From positions 16,979,190-17,043,189 of the forward strand of contig NC_134985.1 in NCBI RefSeq assembly GCF_050947335.1: a DNA stretch of 64,000 nt, written 5' to 3'. Position 1 is the first letter of the stretch; each line of letters starts with the position of its first letter. The DNA is from Megachile rotundata. Its lineage: Eukaryota; Arthropoda; Insecta; Hymenoptera; Megachilidae. Shown here piece after piece: positions 12,390-25,900 of the stretch. The notes under the pieces were generated by a model. The model was given only the letters and a program-made list of their open reading frames with translations. It was not told where the DNA came from and searched no databases. The position numbers and the translations under genes were made by a program.

Positions 12390-13160
12390 CTCGTACATGT
12401 ACCACCCTGTATGTGAGCCAGCCTGTATATGCACTTCTCTGTATGTATACCATCCTGCATATGCACCTCCTTATATGTGAAGCACTCTACATATGCATCA
12501 CATTATATGTGAATCCTGTATATGCACCACCTTGTTTATAACCTACCTTATATGTGAACCACCCAGTATATTACCCACCTTTACACGTACAACTTTGTAT
12601 ATATGCATCACTCTGTATATGCAGCACCTAGTATGTGACCGACTCTACATATGAACCACTCTGCACATGTACCACCTTGTTTGTGACCTATATATGAACC
12701 ATCCAGTATATTACACATCTTTACAAATACGACCCTGTGTATGTATATCACCCTGTATAAGCACCACCTATATGAACCATATGTGAACCACCATATACAT
12801 GAACCACCCAGTGTGTGTCCCACATATGTACCATTCTATATATCACATATCCCACATATGCACCACCTATATGAACCATATGTGATCCACCCAGTATGTA
12901 TCCCACATATGTACCATTCTATACACCACATATCCCACATATGCACAATCTATATGAACCATATGTGAACCATCCTATACATGAACCACCCAGTATGTGT
13001 CCCACATATGTACCATTCTATACACCACATATCCCACATATGCACAATCTATATGAACCGCATGTGAACCATCCTATACATGAACCACCCAGTATGTGTC
13101 TCACATATGTAACATCCTATACACCACATATCCCACATATGCACTATATATTATGAACGA
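12390..13160. repeat. CATATGTGAACCACC array with 99-bp higher-order units
   Basis: The left part (12390-12780) is a degenerate array of TATATGCACCACCTTGTATGTGAACC-like units, with a longer period of about 139 bp marked by CAGTATATTAC. The right part has a regular 99-bp unit: CCCAGT anchors fall at about 12807, 12890, 12989 and 13088, so the first spacing is 83 and the next two exactly 99. Ninety-nine is divisible by three, which leaves open frames of 75-86 codons (HIPHMHNLYEP repeats) that are not genes. Confidence 0.9.
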
Positions 13161-16100
13161 CCCTGTAGAGCCTCCAGCAATTTTAAGAGCGATCTAACCG
13201 AAAGGTCTAATAAAAAAAATGGGTTTCTGTCGTATTAGTACTTCAGCTTGCTTTATATGACGGAGTTAGGGTGTACGGTTTCCAGGGGTGTTCGCAGCTA
13301 TTGTTCGACGAAATCGCAGCAACGTATTGACACCTCGAGTCATCACCCTGGCGACGATCGAGTCTGCTTGCCCAGTAATTCGAGACACATCATTCTACCC
13401 TCGATCCAGTTGGATCTCATGTTGCGTTCCGTTTCGAATGAACACGTGTCTGTACACATCCGAGTGCTCGGGGAACGTGCGATCGAATTGTTGTTTCGCG
13501 TTCTCGTCGCGCTTGTCGCGTTCCCATTCTACTGGACAAACGGATCTTAACACGAGATGAATTTCCCCTCGGGATATTCGAGGTACTCACAAAGTAGATT
13601 CTAAATATTCTATTAGAATATATTAATGATATTTAGAATGGTACATTTTAGATAGGGGTTGGTATTCAAGGTTGTGAAGGATTGGAATATGTAATGTTAG
13701 GGGTGCTTTGGGTGAGTACATATGTAGGGTTTCTTTCGGAGAGTGCTCATATGTCAACTCAAAAATTTCATACATTTCTGAATTTTTAAGTATACAAATT
13801 TTTTAGCCTTCAAGGGATTCAAGTTTTCGAGTTTGCAATACATTATTGTAGATTGAAATATAGTATAAGTTGTCCAATCACACTTATGCATCGAGTTTGA
13901 CACGATTTGCATCTATCATGTGGTCCATCATCCACTCAGATTAATTGACCCACCAACCTTGCATGACCAACCTTCAAAGACCAGAGATAGATGACTCAAG
14001 TATATTCTTCAAATTTCCATATGTGACAAATACGTACACATAAGTAGTCACATTACAATTACAACCACTACGATTTTCACAATACAATATATGTATCTAC
14101 CAGAAGATCATGCACATCGATGGCTAACCTTGATGAGGGACAAGGGGTGTGACTTACATATATGTACTTTCGAAATTGTTATACGTTATAAACACATACG
14201 TTGTTCCACAATCTCGTCCATGTATCAAGTCCATCAGATCGATTGATCCATGGTCAACCACGAGCATAGGTGGACGAAGGCGGTCAGCTAGGTGTACACA
14301 GTGGAGTATTTCGCGGAGACAGACAGTTTCTGGGGGTTGTATTCGGCTGGAATTTCAGCCGCGCCTCCTTCCACCAAGGGACAGAGGGGTTGTTTTCGCG
14401 CAAAGGCACGGCGTGCGGGTTGGCTGGCATCAAGCTCCGCGTGCCTCGAATTCTCGCAGTAATTGCATCGCGTGGCGCCACACCAACGATTGCATTTTTC
14501 GTTCGCATCGCCGCGTAAATAGGAAAATTCGTGTTTCCCGATCCTACGTGTTCGCACCGTACTCTTTGAACGTTCCGGGGGCACCAGCTTCCGCGGCGTT
14601 TCGTTTTCGACGTGTTAACGAGAACGTTCGGATGTTCCGGCCCGGAGACAAAGGAGAAGCCTGTCTCCCCCATTGTGCCGTGATTATACGGGTCGTGCAA
14701 AGTCGAAGCGTTAATTGAGGTTAAAAGGCCGATCCGACAGGAGCTGGTTAGGAACGAGGTGCGAGCTGGATTCACGCGGAAACTTTCTTTCCCGATTCAA
14801 CGTTAACGCTCGGCTAATTATGAATCAGACTTTGAACCTGTCGTGTGAACGTTTAGCCCTATTTCGACACTTTATCAGCAGGAAGACTTGTTTACAATGG
14901 TTCAAATTGGAAGAGTTTATTTCAGGTACTGTTAGGGTAGTATATTTGACACCTCTGGGATTACTGGAGATTGGTTCAGATTTGATGTCATTAAATAATT
15001 GAGTGCAGTATTTTTTGTACAAGAATCTTAAGTAAGTTTACTATAGTGAATGTACACTTAGACGTACTCCTATTGGATCTGTAACCTTTGAAATCTCCAA
15101 ATTCATTCAGAACTTCTCAAATATCTTAAGTTATGCAGTATGACAGTAGAAAAGAGTGTGTATCAAACTGAACTAGTACATCTGTTCTGTCTTACAATTA
15201 GTTAACATATGCTCCTTAACAAGTGTTGTAAGTTAGACTTGCTCTTAATTGTACACAACATTAACCTCGTGTAAAAATATGAAATAACTGGGATACGTAA
15301 CGAATCCTAAATTTTACCAAGGTTAATTTTTATGTCGTATTTCTGAGTATGTAAAAACTGATATCCACGATATGGAGATAAGTACATATGAAGTGTGTCT
15401 CGTCAAAATTTTCCACTGACGGTTCGAAATAACGAGAGGTCAGAATTAACGAGACATAACCCTCTAACGTGGAGACGCGGAGGACGTAATAACAGCAGGT
15501 AGACACAGTTTCCGTGTACCGTGGTGGCGGTGTCTCTTAATGAAGACCCGAGAAAGAAGCGGGTATGTATCCTCGGGAGCATAGACCACGGACAGCGTAA
15601 TATTTATTTCGTAGCAGAAAAAGAGTCGGTGTCGCGTTCCTGTTTCTTGTCTCGGTCCCCCGGGGATCATTCCACTTCCTTTGCGAGGTGTTTTCTGCCG
15701 GAGGACGAGAAAATAGCGCGAAAAAATAATATAACCCCGCGTAATCCAAATGGGAAGTTAAAAGGTGGTTGTTCGCGTGCTTTCAGCTGTGCGCAGGGGT
15801 TGCGGTCACGCTCGAAAAATCCTCTTAGGGAGAAAAAAAAGTCTAGTTACCATGAGAAGGGGAAACAAAACGACGATGGGAATGGAAGAAACGACGTAGT
15901 GGGATGGCGCCGAGAAGAATGAACGTACCTAATAAGAATGCCAATCGCAATAAAGAAGGATTTGCATTTGATAAGCATCGTAAAAAAGCGCCACGTAAGG
16001 TCGTTACGTATACGTGTATCCGCGGCCTACGCTTTTTCCCGTTCCAACCTTTCGAAAATACCTCGTTTGCCGTAGCTCATCCGAACACGACCACGGGACT

Positions 16101-19100
16101 TCGATCGAACCGCGGGTTCGCCTTTGAAAGATCACTTCGGGACCTCGCTGTATATCGCTGACTGTTCGATTATCCAGATCGGCGTGCTACTATCGACCCA
16201 GTCAGAGGGTCGTCGTAAAAACGCGGCGATGCGTTATCTGTTTAAGCGGCCCGGGGACTCTTAATACGATGATTTGTGGGCTGAATTTTATTGGCGAGAA
16301 ATTGAGTGAAATATTCAGGCTATTAACAGTATTTTTGGATGTCAAGCTCTTGCTTTTTATTGCGGGTCATAGGTGGTCATTATGCACTTTATGAATTTAA
16401 ACGCATGTAGTATGTATTATAAACATGAAAACTTTGCATTGGTTCTTTTCTAATTGCATTTATCTCTTGCATGACTCTTTACTTGAACAGTAACAAGCAT
16501 ACTTCAAATTAATTATATTAAAAAATTAACCAAAATTCAAGTCAGAACTTAACCCTTTGCGAGAGGTGACTCACAGTCACCATTATATTTAATACAATAG
16601 TTTTAAATAAGCATTTTTTAACTGATTCTATAACATGATACTTGTGATGTATAAACATAGTGGAACAATAGTGGGAATTATTAATAAAGAAATAATAACC
16701 TCAAGAAAATTCATTTAACTTTTTAACCAAGTTTTAAAGTTGCTGTTTGTAAACAGTCAAATTACCTTCGAGTGTAAAGGGTTAAACAATCTTTCAGTTC
16801 AAAACTTCATTTCACTAAAGAATGCTACCCTCATCTTAAAAAGTGAGTCAACGCAGATACGCCATAAAGGGGTGTTCAAATCTATACCCAGTCAAGAGTA
16901 TAATATATCATAAAATAAGAAGAACACTTCAAAGTTTGCTCTAAACTTCAATTTCAATGAATACAGAACTCGATCACCGTTACCAGTATCCTGCACTCTA
17001 TATCACTAAGTCAAGATAAAACCAGGGTAGTCCCCGTATCATGCATTATAAAAAATCTCTAAAGCTTCCTCATCCGGGGTCCCGTCAAAAATGTAAATCC
17101 GCGGGACACAGCGCGGAATGAACGATGCCGAATAAAAACGATACCCTTAAAAATGGGGGTGGATCAAGCCAGGGAAAACAGTCCGCTAAAATGACGAAGG
17201 ATCGGCCAGTGAAGATGTCATGGTAGGTAACAATTGTGACGCAAAACTGGAAAACGAGTACAATGGAGTCGGAGAACGATTCATTCGCGCAACCATAGTC
17301 CAGACAGACAGCTGGACGCCCCGCAGGGATGAAACAGGAAGCCATTGTCGCCCTCGATCCTCGAAACGTGGCAGCCGTTTGCTTTTTTTTGCTCTCTCTC
17401 TCTCTCTTTACCTCCCTCCATTTTTTTTATAGTTTCCAACGGGAACGTGAGCGTGTACGTGCGGTGCGTGCGTTGCGTTGCACGTCGCGTGCAAATGTTG
17501 CCTTTTGAGCGATGCCTGCGCGCACCGAAAAGTAATTACTCCGCACGCGACCGCGCATAGAATCGTTGCTGATATATGGCCACGCGGCCGGCTGGAATAA
17601 CGTTGTCCCTGAATATATTCAGCGAGTTCGCAAAACGGCCAGTGTTCCGTACGTCGCTATTAAAACCGGACGCGGGGAATATTACAGCCGTTAACAGCCC
17701 GAAACGCGTGTTGGACCTTCTGTTTTCAGATTCCCGTAATTAACTCGCTACTCGACACGTTCGTTGTCCGATCGGGAAGATGCATTACTTTTCTGTTTTT
17801 CGGTTTTATTCGATTTTGAATTCAGAGCAATTTCATGGCATGACGTTCATGAGGACTTTTGGATTAAACTTTTTATTGTCAGTAAATATTTTCTGAATCC
17901 AAGCGATCATCGACTGGATTTTCTATTTATGATAGTAGAGTGAAAATCATATAATTTAGGTGGTTGATTAGGAATTGCATCTTGTATATAAAAAGAAGCC
18001 ATATGTAGACTATACTTGAAATATATCTATAATATCCGTAGAATCTCTTTATTGTCATTAAACGTGTCTTGGGTGTAAGGTTCCATTAACAATATTTTTC
18101 ACGTTTGATGGGGGTGAAAAGTCAGTTTAGAAACTTGGTTAAGGGAGACATCCCGTGTACACAGTACGTGTGTATAAAAGACAGCCATACATACCCGCAG
18201 AAGTGCAGGACACAAAGTGGCCCCGTTGTTAAGGATCGTATTTACCAGAAAGCGTTCGATGTTTCGATAGAATCTAACGAATGTTGTCTAAACGTACTCG
18301 GCAAACAGAGTCTGTGGTAACGGTGCCATCAGCGAGTCTGGTTGAGAACGTCGTTTCGCAAACGCGGTGAACAATCACAACGGCTGCAAACAGATTCCAA
18401 AAAGCTGGATCCCTTTGACTGCGGCTCCCGTTGAGCTAATAACAATCGGCCCGGAGCAAGTGTCTCGGCACACGTTTTATCTGTCGCGTCTGGAGAACAC
18501 ACGGGGCGGAAGGAACACACGCGAGTGACACTCCTCGGGATAGAGTTAATTGCGTTCTCGCCGCACCGACACCTTCCCACCATGCTTCTTCCCGCGTCTT
18601 TATCGAAAGCTTAGATGCACGGGTATCGTGTTGCAGCGACACGTTGTCTCGTTTGATCGCGCGATGCATCGCAGTTAATTAATAACCGCGGGTAACAAGC
18701 AGCAGATGGAACGACGGAAAGTTGGAGCCCTTCTGGACACGCTCGCTCGACCGGCTGGTTATGCAGACACCGACACACACCCACGCTATACTTTAGACCA
18801 TTATTACACGCGCACGTGTGGTCCGGATGGTCGCGTGCATGCTATTAGCGAAAAGGAGTGTCCCGAACACCGTACCGGTCCACACGGTGAAACAACCGTC
18901 CCCCTTCTTTCCACGATCTTCCATGGTTAACCGTGAAAGGCGAGAATACACTCGCCCGGCACCGGTTTCCGGTTCTGACAAGCTTCTTCTCCAGGAATGG
19001 ACCCGGTTTTATTTCGACCGGTCGTTCGTTAGACCGCTAATTAACGCTTAGCTGCGACGCGTTTGCATTTACCACTACAACGGAATCTGTCTCGTTTTAC

Positions 19101-19179
19101 TTTTTTAAACTACGGTTATGGAGATTTCGCTGAAAGCTTCTGTATGCTTTCCTCCTTCATTATTTCTACTTGGATACCG
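13161..19179. other. Single-copy region without recognised gene
   Basis: CpG-rich blocks at 13250-13570, 14230-14800, 15460-16260, 17090-17780 and 18180-19060 alternate with AT-rich DNA. The block at 14149-14718 contains a 189-codon frame, with overlapping frames of similar size on the other strand; neither has a recognisable domain or clear splice borders. A CT-repeat is at 17393-17409. The piggyBac-like MITE at 16549-16785 is listed separately. Confidence 0.45.
16549..16785. mobile_element. Probable piggyBac-type MITE, about 229 bp, flanked by TTAA
   Basis: TTAA at 16549-16552 is followed by CCCTTTGCGAGAGGTGACTC; the right end reads CCTTCGAGTGTAAAGGG followed by TTAA at 16782-16785. Reversed, the right end starts CCCTTTACACTCGAAGG, so both termini begin CCCTTT(G/A)C and both abut TTAA, the target duplication used by piggyBac-family transposases. 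Just inside each end there is a further palindrome: GGTGACTCACAGTCACC on the left and CTGTTTGTAAACAG on the right. The interior is AT-rich with no open frame, as expected for a non-autonomous element moved in trans. The match between the ends beyond the first eight bases is weak. Confidence 0.6.
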
Positions 19180-19982
19180 ATATACATACATTGTTCAAGG
19201 TTCTCATAATCAGTATTGTCTATAATCAATGTTGAATACATGTTCTAATATTGCTAACATGTTTCAAATAAACCTTGCTCTATTTCGAAGAGGATAGTGG
19301 ACCTGACTGTATGTGGACATCTAAGCAATCTTCAAGTGTTCAATACATATTACAATATTGCTAATATGTTTCAAATAAACCTTGCTCTATTTCGAAGAGG
19401 ATAGTGGACCTGACTGTATGTGGACATCTAAGCAATCCTCAAGTGTTGAGTACATATTACAATATTGCTAAAATGTTTCAAATAAACCTTGTTCTATTAC
19501 GGAGAGGATAGCGGGCCTGAATGTATGTGGACACCTAAGCAATCTTCAAGTGTTTAATACATATTCCAATTTTGTTAACATGTTTCAAATAAACCTTGTT
19601 CTATTACGGAGAGGATAGTGGACCTGACTGTATGTAGACATCTAAGCAATCCTCAAGTGTTGAGTACATATTACAATATTGCTAAAATGTTTCAAATAAA
19701 CCTTGTTCTATTACGGAGAGGATAGTGGGCCTGACTGTATGTGGACACCTAAGCAATCTTCAAGTGTTGAATACATATTACAATATTGCTAATATGTTTC
19801 AAATAAATCTTGTTCTATTACGGAAAGGATAGTGGACCTGATTGTATGTGGACATCTAAGCAATCTTCAAGTGTTTAATACATATTCCAATTTTGTTAAC
19901 ATGTTTCAAATAAACCTTGTTCTATTTTGGAGAGGATAGTGGATCTGCCTATATGTGGACATCTGAGCAATCTTCAAGTAAC
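19180..19982. repeat. 107-bp tandem satellite, about seven copies
   Basis: The anchor TTTCAAATAAA(C/T)CTTG recurs at 19262, 19369, 19476, 19583, 19690, 19797 and 19904, a constant 107-bp spacing. Each unit continues with a CTATTxCGGAGAGGATAGTGGACCTG segment, then TGTATGTGGACATCTAAGC and an AT-rich tail. The third and sixth units share the tail variant TTCCAATTTTGTTAACATG, and the second and fourth share GAGTACATATTACAATATTG followed by CTAAAATG. Not a known gene. Confidence 0.95.
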
Positions 19983-22900
19983 AAAAATTAAAAATAATTT
20001 TGCATATAGATCAAAATGCATGTAGCCTGCACATTCCTCATTTGAGGACTTAATTTAAAATGAATGTAACTACAAATGTTCCAGTCACAAGTACACGATG
20101 CGATTCTATGTAGTGAAGAAATTGCGAAGAGTTTACAATCAGGCGTTATCGAAGATCCGTGTACACGACACAAGCAATTGTTCTCTAAGCCCCGCGTCCA
20201 GCTGCGGAAACTCGCAATGTCCAGAGGCATATAGCGAGATTCCACAGCTGGCGTTTCTGCCTAACGTTATCCAAGTATCGTCGGAAGTAGCGAAAAACTT
20301 TTCCCCCGTTCGAAACTTGTGGACAAAGTTGTCCCAACTTCTAACCAAAACCAACAGCTTCTTTGGACGATCATAAACCGCGAAATCCGTATGATGTCGA
20401 TAGAACGAGATCGTCGAAAGATTCGAAGAAAGTTGTTCCCGTTTAACGTCGGAGCAATCGATTCTCTTTGTGCTCACGACGACTTTCGAGTCAGTTTGCA
20501 CGATTCCAATCGTCATATAACCAGCCTCGTATTCTCTCGACGAAGCTGCTGGCGATGCTCGAGGCAGACTTGCCCGCAGAAATGTAAATACCGGTCGGCC
20601 AATCAGCCTGATTGGTCCCATTCGCTCGAATGCTCGTCATTGAATGGCGCATATAGGCGCACTGTAAGGCACGGGTATCGACGGCTGTTATATGCTTCTG
20701 GATCGAGCCATTGTTCGCGCAGACATGTGTGCATTCTGTATGCGAGTACATACGCGAGTACGTGTACCTTAATGGTACGTACAAGGCAGGTGTGTAACGG
20801 GCCATATAGACATCGCTCGATTCGCCTATCGCTTTTGATATCACGCATCCGAAAATATGCCAACCTCTCTTTCGATGACGGATTTCATCACGGCTCTTCC
20901 ATAATTAAATTTACCTCATCATTCTTTGACCTCAACACGTAAGGTACGTAAGGTATTACTGTATTTTATTTTTCTCATAAGAGAGGGCGCTTGAAAGTCT
21001 CCTCTCATTTTGCCCACTAACCGTAAGATACGTAAGATACGTAAGGGTGTCGGATAGGACTTTTCATTTCGCACCGATTTTTTTTCCGTAGATAAGATCC
21101 TGGAGAGACCATGAATATTTTGATAAAAATGACATCTGATAAATTTTGGAATAAGTACAAAAAGGGTTTGAAGGTGGAGTTGACTTTTTAAAGCTGGAAG
21201 AAAATCGATCCGAGTTTTCCTTCGGCGGCGCACGGTCAGCAGTAGGGTTGTTGCGAGGGCGGCGTAGAAAATCGATTCATTTCCGAGTCGGCCGTTTTCT
21301 GCGCGCTCAGGAAGTTCGCTAAGCCGAGCGTTGTACGCGGGTACGTCCGTTCAATTTGTACGGTCGTTAGACGGGCCATGAACGAAGGATCGTTCGGGTA
21401 CGTGGAAACGCGCCGACGCGACGCGACGATTCCTCGCGTTGATCCCCCGTGACGGGAATCGTTGCGTGCCGTCGGCTCATTGTTATGGCAATGAGCGTTC
21501 CCGCCGGTATCTTCCAATTTTAGAGCGGCCCTCCGCAAATTGTCTTCCTAATCGCGACGCGCGCTCGATTACCTGGAAACGTTATTTACGAAAGCGTTCG
21601 TCGTATCGTCGCGATGAAATTCGAGCCTAAGTTTCCATTCCGCGGAATCGATCCGCGATTAAACGTGTCTAGACTCCGCGAGCGGGAAATCTCGACCATT
21701 CTCGGATAACGTATTCTCGCGCGAGCTTGTTTACGAGAACTTCCAAATCCGGCCGGAAATTCGAGGAACAGAAAAGAAACCGAGCGGTTGCACCGGAGAA
21801 GATGAAGAGCCGTTCTGTCACCGGCTCGCAACCCCGTGCCAGTTTTCTTTCGTTTCTTTTCACTTGGACAGACAGGAAAGAGCACGCATCGCAAGAAACG
21901 CAACGGTTTACAGCCTCGGCGCGAGCTTCTAATCTGGTTTAACTTGTTTACTGGTCCTCGATACGAGCAACGCGATTCGCGGCTAGCTCCCTCGGCTACC
22001 GTCTCGAATCTGACTTCAAATTTATTATGCCGGTAAATATAACCGGTGGGAGGATCTCCGGAACGAGGAGGAGGGCCCGGAGGGTAAGAAAGTCGCAACA
22101 TTCGTGCCGGCATTCGTATATATTCGCTGGTGCCACGCTTTTTCGAAGAGCACCGAACAGCTGCTGTTTTTACGACCGGGCATGATATCGGTTATAAACT
22201 GACGTCCTCGAGAACTCTTCTATGACGGTGTGGTCGTCTCGATAAAATTTCAAATTTCGAGGTCACATATTTGCATACGGCCTACTGCAGTTTCGGGTGG
22301 AGCCCACATTGACATGCAAATCTTTATACTTTGGGTGAATTGGTATATTTAGTTGTGGACGTACATTCGGGGTAGGTTACAAAATATTTATAGTTTAATA
22401 TACTATAAGTAACACATATATATAGTTTAACATATGTAGTTTAACATATATCGATCTTATTATAATAATTAATCAACTTGCCACAATCATTTCTTCTGTA
22501 TTTATCATTTTTTCTCATACCTCCCCTTTGGTACGACACGTGATGTTCATATAAAATATCTGCCTATTATGATCTCATTAGTAATTCTCATGAAAGTATG
22601 TAAGTTAGCCTTTCACCTATAATATCCAGAAGAATTTAAAAATGAAAATCCCCGAAAAAGTACAGTTTTGAAAACCACCGGCGCAGAAAAATGTGGAAAG
22701 TCTGACAAAGCATCATTTAATTCGTAACGTTTCGTCACAAAGCAGCCAACTTTCGGTCCCAGGACACCGTATCCGCGGTTACGCGACTGCGACGTCGAAG
22801 AGAGACCGCCACGACGTCGGTTTTAGCCGCGTCGTGGGGATCCGCTTTAACGAAGTTGCTCGAGGGTGTTCATTGAGACAGCGGCGGTTCGGTAACCGTG

Positions 22901-25900
22901 TGACTTATCTTCTTTACCCGCTGGTCCATCCTCTCGTTCATTTCCTTCGTTTTATTATTCGTCTCTTTACTCTGCCGTCCTCTCTCGTCGTTTCCATCGT
23001 CGACGTCGTCTCTAACCTTTATTTTCTTCTTCCCCGAATTCTCGGCATTATTCAACGGGCGCACGTCTCTCATTGAGGATGCACGCACGTACCCGACTAC
23101 CTGCGACGACAACGAAGACGAGGACGAGCAGAAACGACGCGTCGTGTCGCGTCCTGGAGTCGCTCGAAATCCGCGATAAAAACGTCTCGCCTTGTACAGC
23201 CGGTTCTACTCGGGGATCCCGGCTCCCTCGAAACGGTTCGAATATCTGCATCGCAATGAGCTTCGAGAATTGTCCTCTTCTTTTTCCTCCCTTCTAACAC
23301 ACGTACGCATTATCATTGCGTTTTGTTCGAATTTGAATGCGAGGACATTGCAATTTATACCTCTGCTTAGAGATTGACATTACTTATCAGCGTCTCTTTG
23401 TAACTGCATAATCTCCTTCGGACTAAGAATCAGGGTAAGATACATAAACACCTTGAAGAAATACTTGATTTATCATGAGTGGGTTTTGAATTCACCATAG
23501 AAGAACCTACCAGACTATCACCTTCACTGCCACATCTATTTAGACACGTCAGGTTAGCTTAATATTTCTGAACATCAAAGTATTTCATGCTGGATGTCTG
23601 TCCATGTAATAAGATACCGATAGACATTCAACTTTATTGATTTTATCCATAGATTTATCAGAAGAGGTTTTAGCAAAGTCAATGCTCCAACAAGTGTGAT
23701 AGGTTCCTTATTAACCAGACTTCTTCTAGGATTCAGAAATTTGATAAAATATAAGTAAGAACAATCAATATATTCTTAATACAGGAAACTGAAAATTGAA
23801 GAAAAAATTTGCTGCGAGTATAAAAATCAATATGAATCTGTTGAGTAGCTTCCAGGTCGATGAAAACCTCTTTCACGGTAAAATTTAATTCGTTGAAATG
23901 AACCGAAGTAATCCCGTCGGTTAACTAATTTTTAAATTAAAGCATTCGCCAGAAGGTCGTTAAGCGTTATTATAAATTTTATAAATGCGTTTTCGGTAAC
24001 GTCCCGCGATACACTCGTCCATCGCTGGTGAATCCCCGATGGCACGAGCGGCGTTACTAATTGCACGTATCACATTATAAACTTTAATCACTTTAATTAC
24101 TTATAGCATGTAATTAAGCGTTTATTGCCGTTGCTACTCGCGCGGAGCGTCCGACGCGATTCTGGCTCGCTGATGCGCTCGGCCTCTTCCTCCTCCTCTT
24201 CCGCCTCTTTCGCCCCCGGACGCTCCGACAGCGTCGGTTCGACCCCTAATGAAAGTTTGAATCGCAATTTTACCAAATTAAAGCCAGACTAATTGTCAAC
24301 GTTATTTCGAGGCGACGTTGGCTATCGCTATTTTAATTATTCTTGCGTCCGCGATACGTTTCACGTGTCCAATCTAAACGTTCATTAGCCAATTCGAGCG
24401 ACGAACGTTTGACTGGCTCAACACCCCTTGTTCCTCCCGCATTTGTTTTTCTGCTTGGAACTGACGTTAAAACGCGTCAAATGTTTAACGAGAAATGAAT
24501 TTTAGTTATGACGTTTAATTAGGTCTTTGCATAATTAATTTTGCTAATCGATAACAAACGAAGCTTATATTTGTAGATAGCTGATTAAACTATCTTAATT
24601 GTTATTTTAGATTTGAGGTGTACTAAGGGGTAAAGAATGAAGGTTACACAAAATAATTAGATTTAGGGTGTACTTAGAAGGGATAGAGAATTAAGGTTAT
24701 AGAAAATAATATGTTGCAAAGCCTGGAGTCATGAAACATTTATTGATCCTCATGCATTGATAAAGTATGCACCCTTAACTACTATGGGGTAGCAAACCCC
24801 ATTTAGACAAGTAACATATGTTCTCAAGTGTCTCCATGGTATTCGGGCGACGCCTTATAATTTCCCAATTACATGACCGTAGTTCTCATTCGGAAATGAA
24901 ACTTTGTTTCTGGTTATTTAAATAATGTGTCTCATTATACAGCAGTCGAAGTACTTCAAGTTTCCAATTTCAATAATTTTCCATAATATTTCTCGTTCTT
25001 GAAGCGAGTAACTTTCGACACTAAATTTTATCAATTCAAATAAATAATTTCACTATATTAATCTTAAAAGATATTAATTCTTCCTACTATCAATAAGACT
25101 ACAGTTTATGTAAATTGTACAATTCTACAGTCTATGTAAAATAAAATAGAATATACACCAAAATGATATTAACATACTCTTACAGAATATATTCCAAAAT
25201 AATTTTATTGTACATTATATTATATTTATTCCCACAGTGAAGCTTTATAATTGAATATAACTAAAATTATAAGGTAAACTGTTGAAATTAAATCTCTGCA
25301 CGTGCACAAAATATAACAAGTTTTTACAATCATTCAATCACGTACAACCATAAAGAAGATTACGACCTACCGTTTCAATCATCATTTTTTTTTTACTCCG
25401 GTCATTAAGGAGGAGGTCCAGGGTGGTGCAATTGGGCTGCGTTAACGCGAAACGTCATTGGGGCCTAGAAATAAAGTTACGCACGAATCTGCCGAGCGTT
25501 TCGTTGGCTTAACGATCGAGCTCGTCCCATCATTCTTCACCTCCCCTTGGTAGTTTCTTAAGGGGTTGGCACGGTTGTAATGAGCTCCGGGCCTCCGTGC
25601 TCCTTTTCTCATTAAAACGCCAGAAGACGTCTTATTGTACGTCGCATTATTGTCATTATCGTTGCGAGGATCGTTCCGCGTTGCAGCTCGACGGGGAAAC
25701 GCATCCACAATGAAAATTCTATTAGTAATAATCACTGCCGACGTAACTTTGCGGGAATATTTGGAAACGTGCTCGTGTCGTACTCTGAATGTTAAATTCG
25801 ATATTGAACTTTGTGCTAAAATATAAAATCCTTGCGCAGATTTTCGAAATTTTTAAATTCTCAAATTCCTAAAATTGAGAATTTTCGAATTTTTAAATTT

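Noticed and set aside
14149..14718. 189-codon + frame
   Set aside because: No domain; an overlapping 163-codon minus-strand frame shows that stops are scarce because of composition.
20319..20942. 207-codon + frame in a CpG-rich block
   Set aside because: Arg/Ser/His-rich composition typical of random GC-rich DNA, an overlapping minus-strand frame of similar length, and no recognisable domain.
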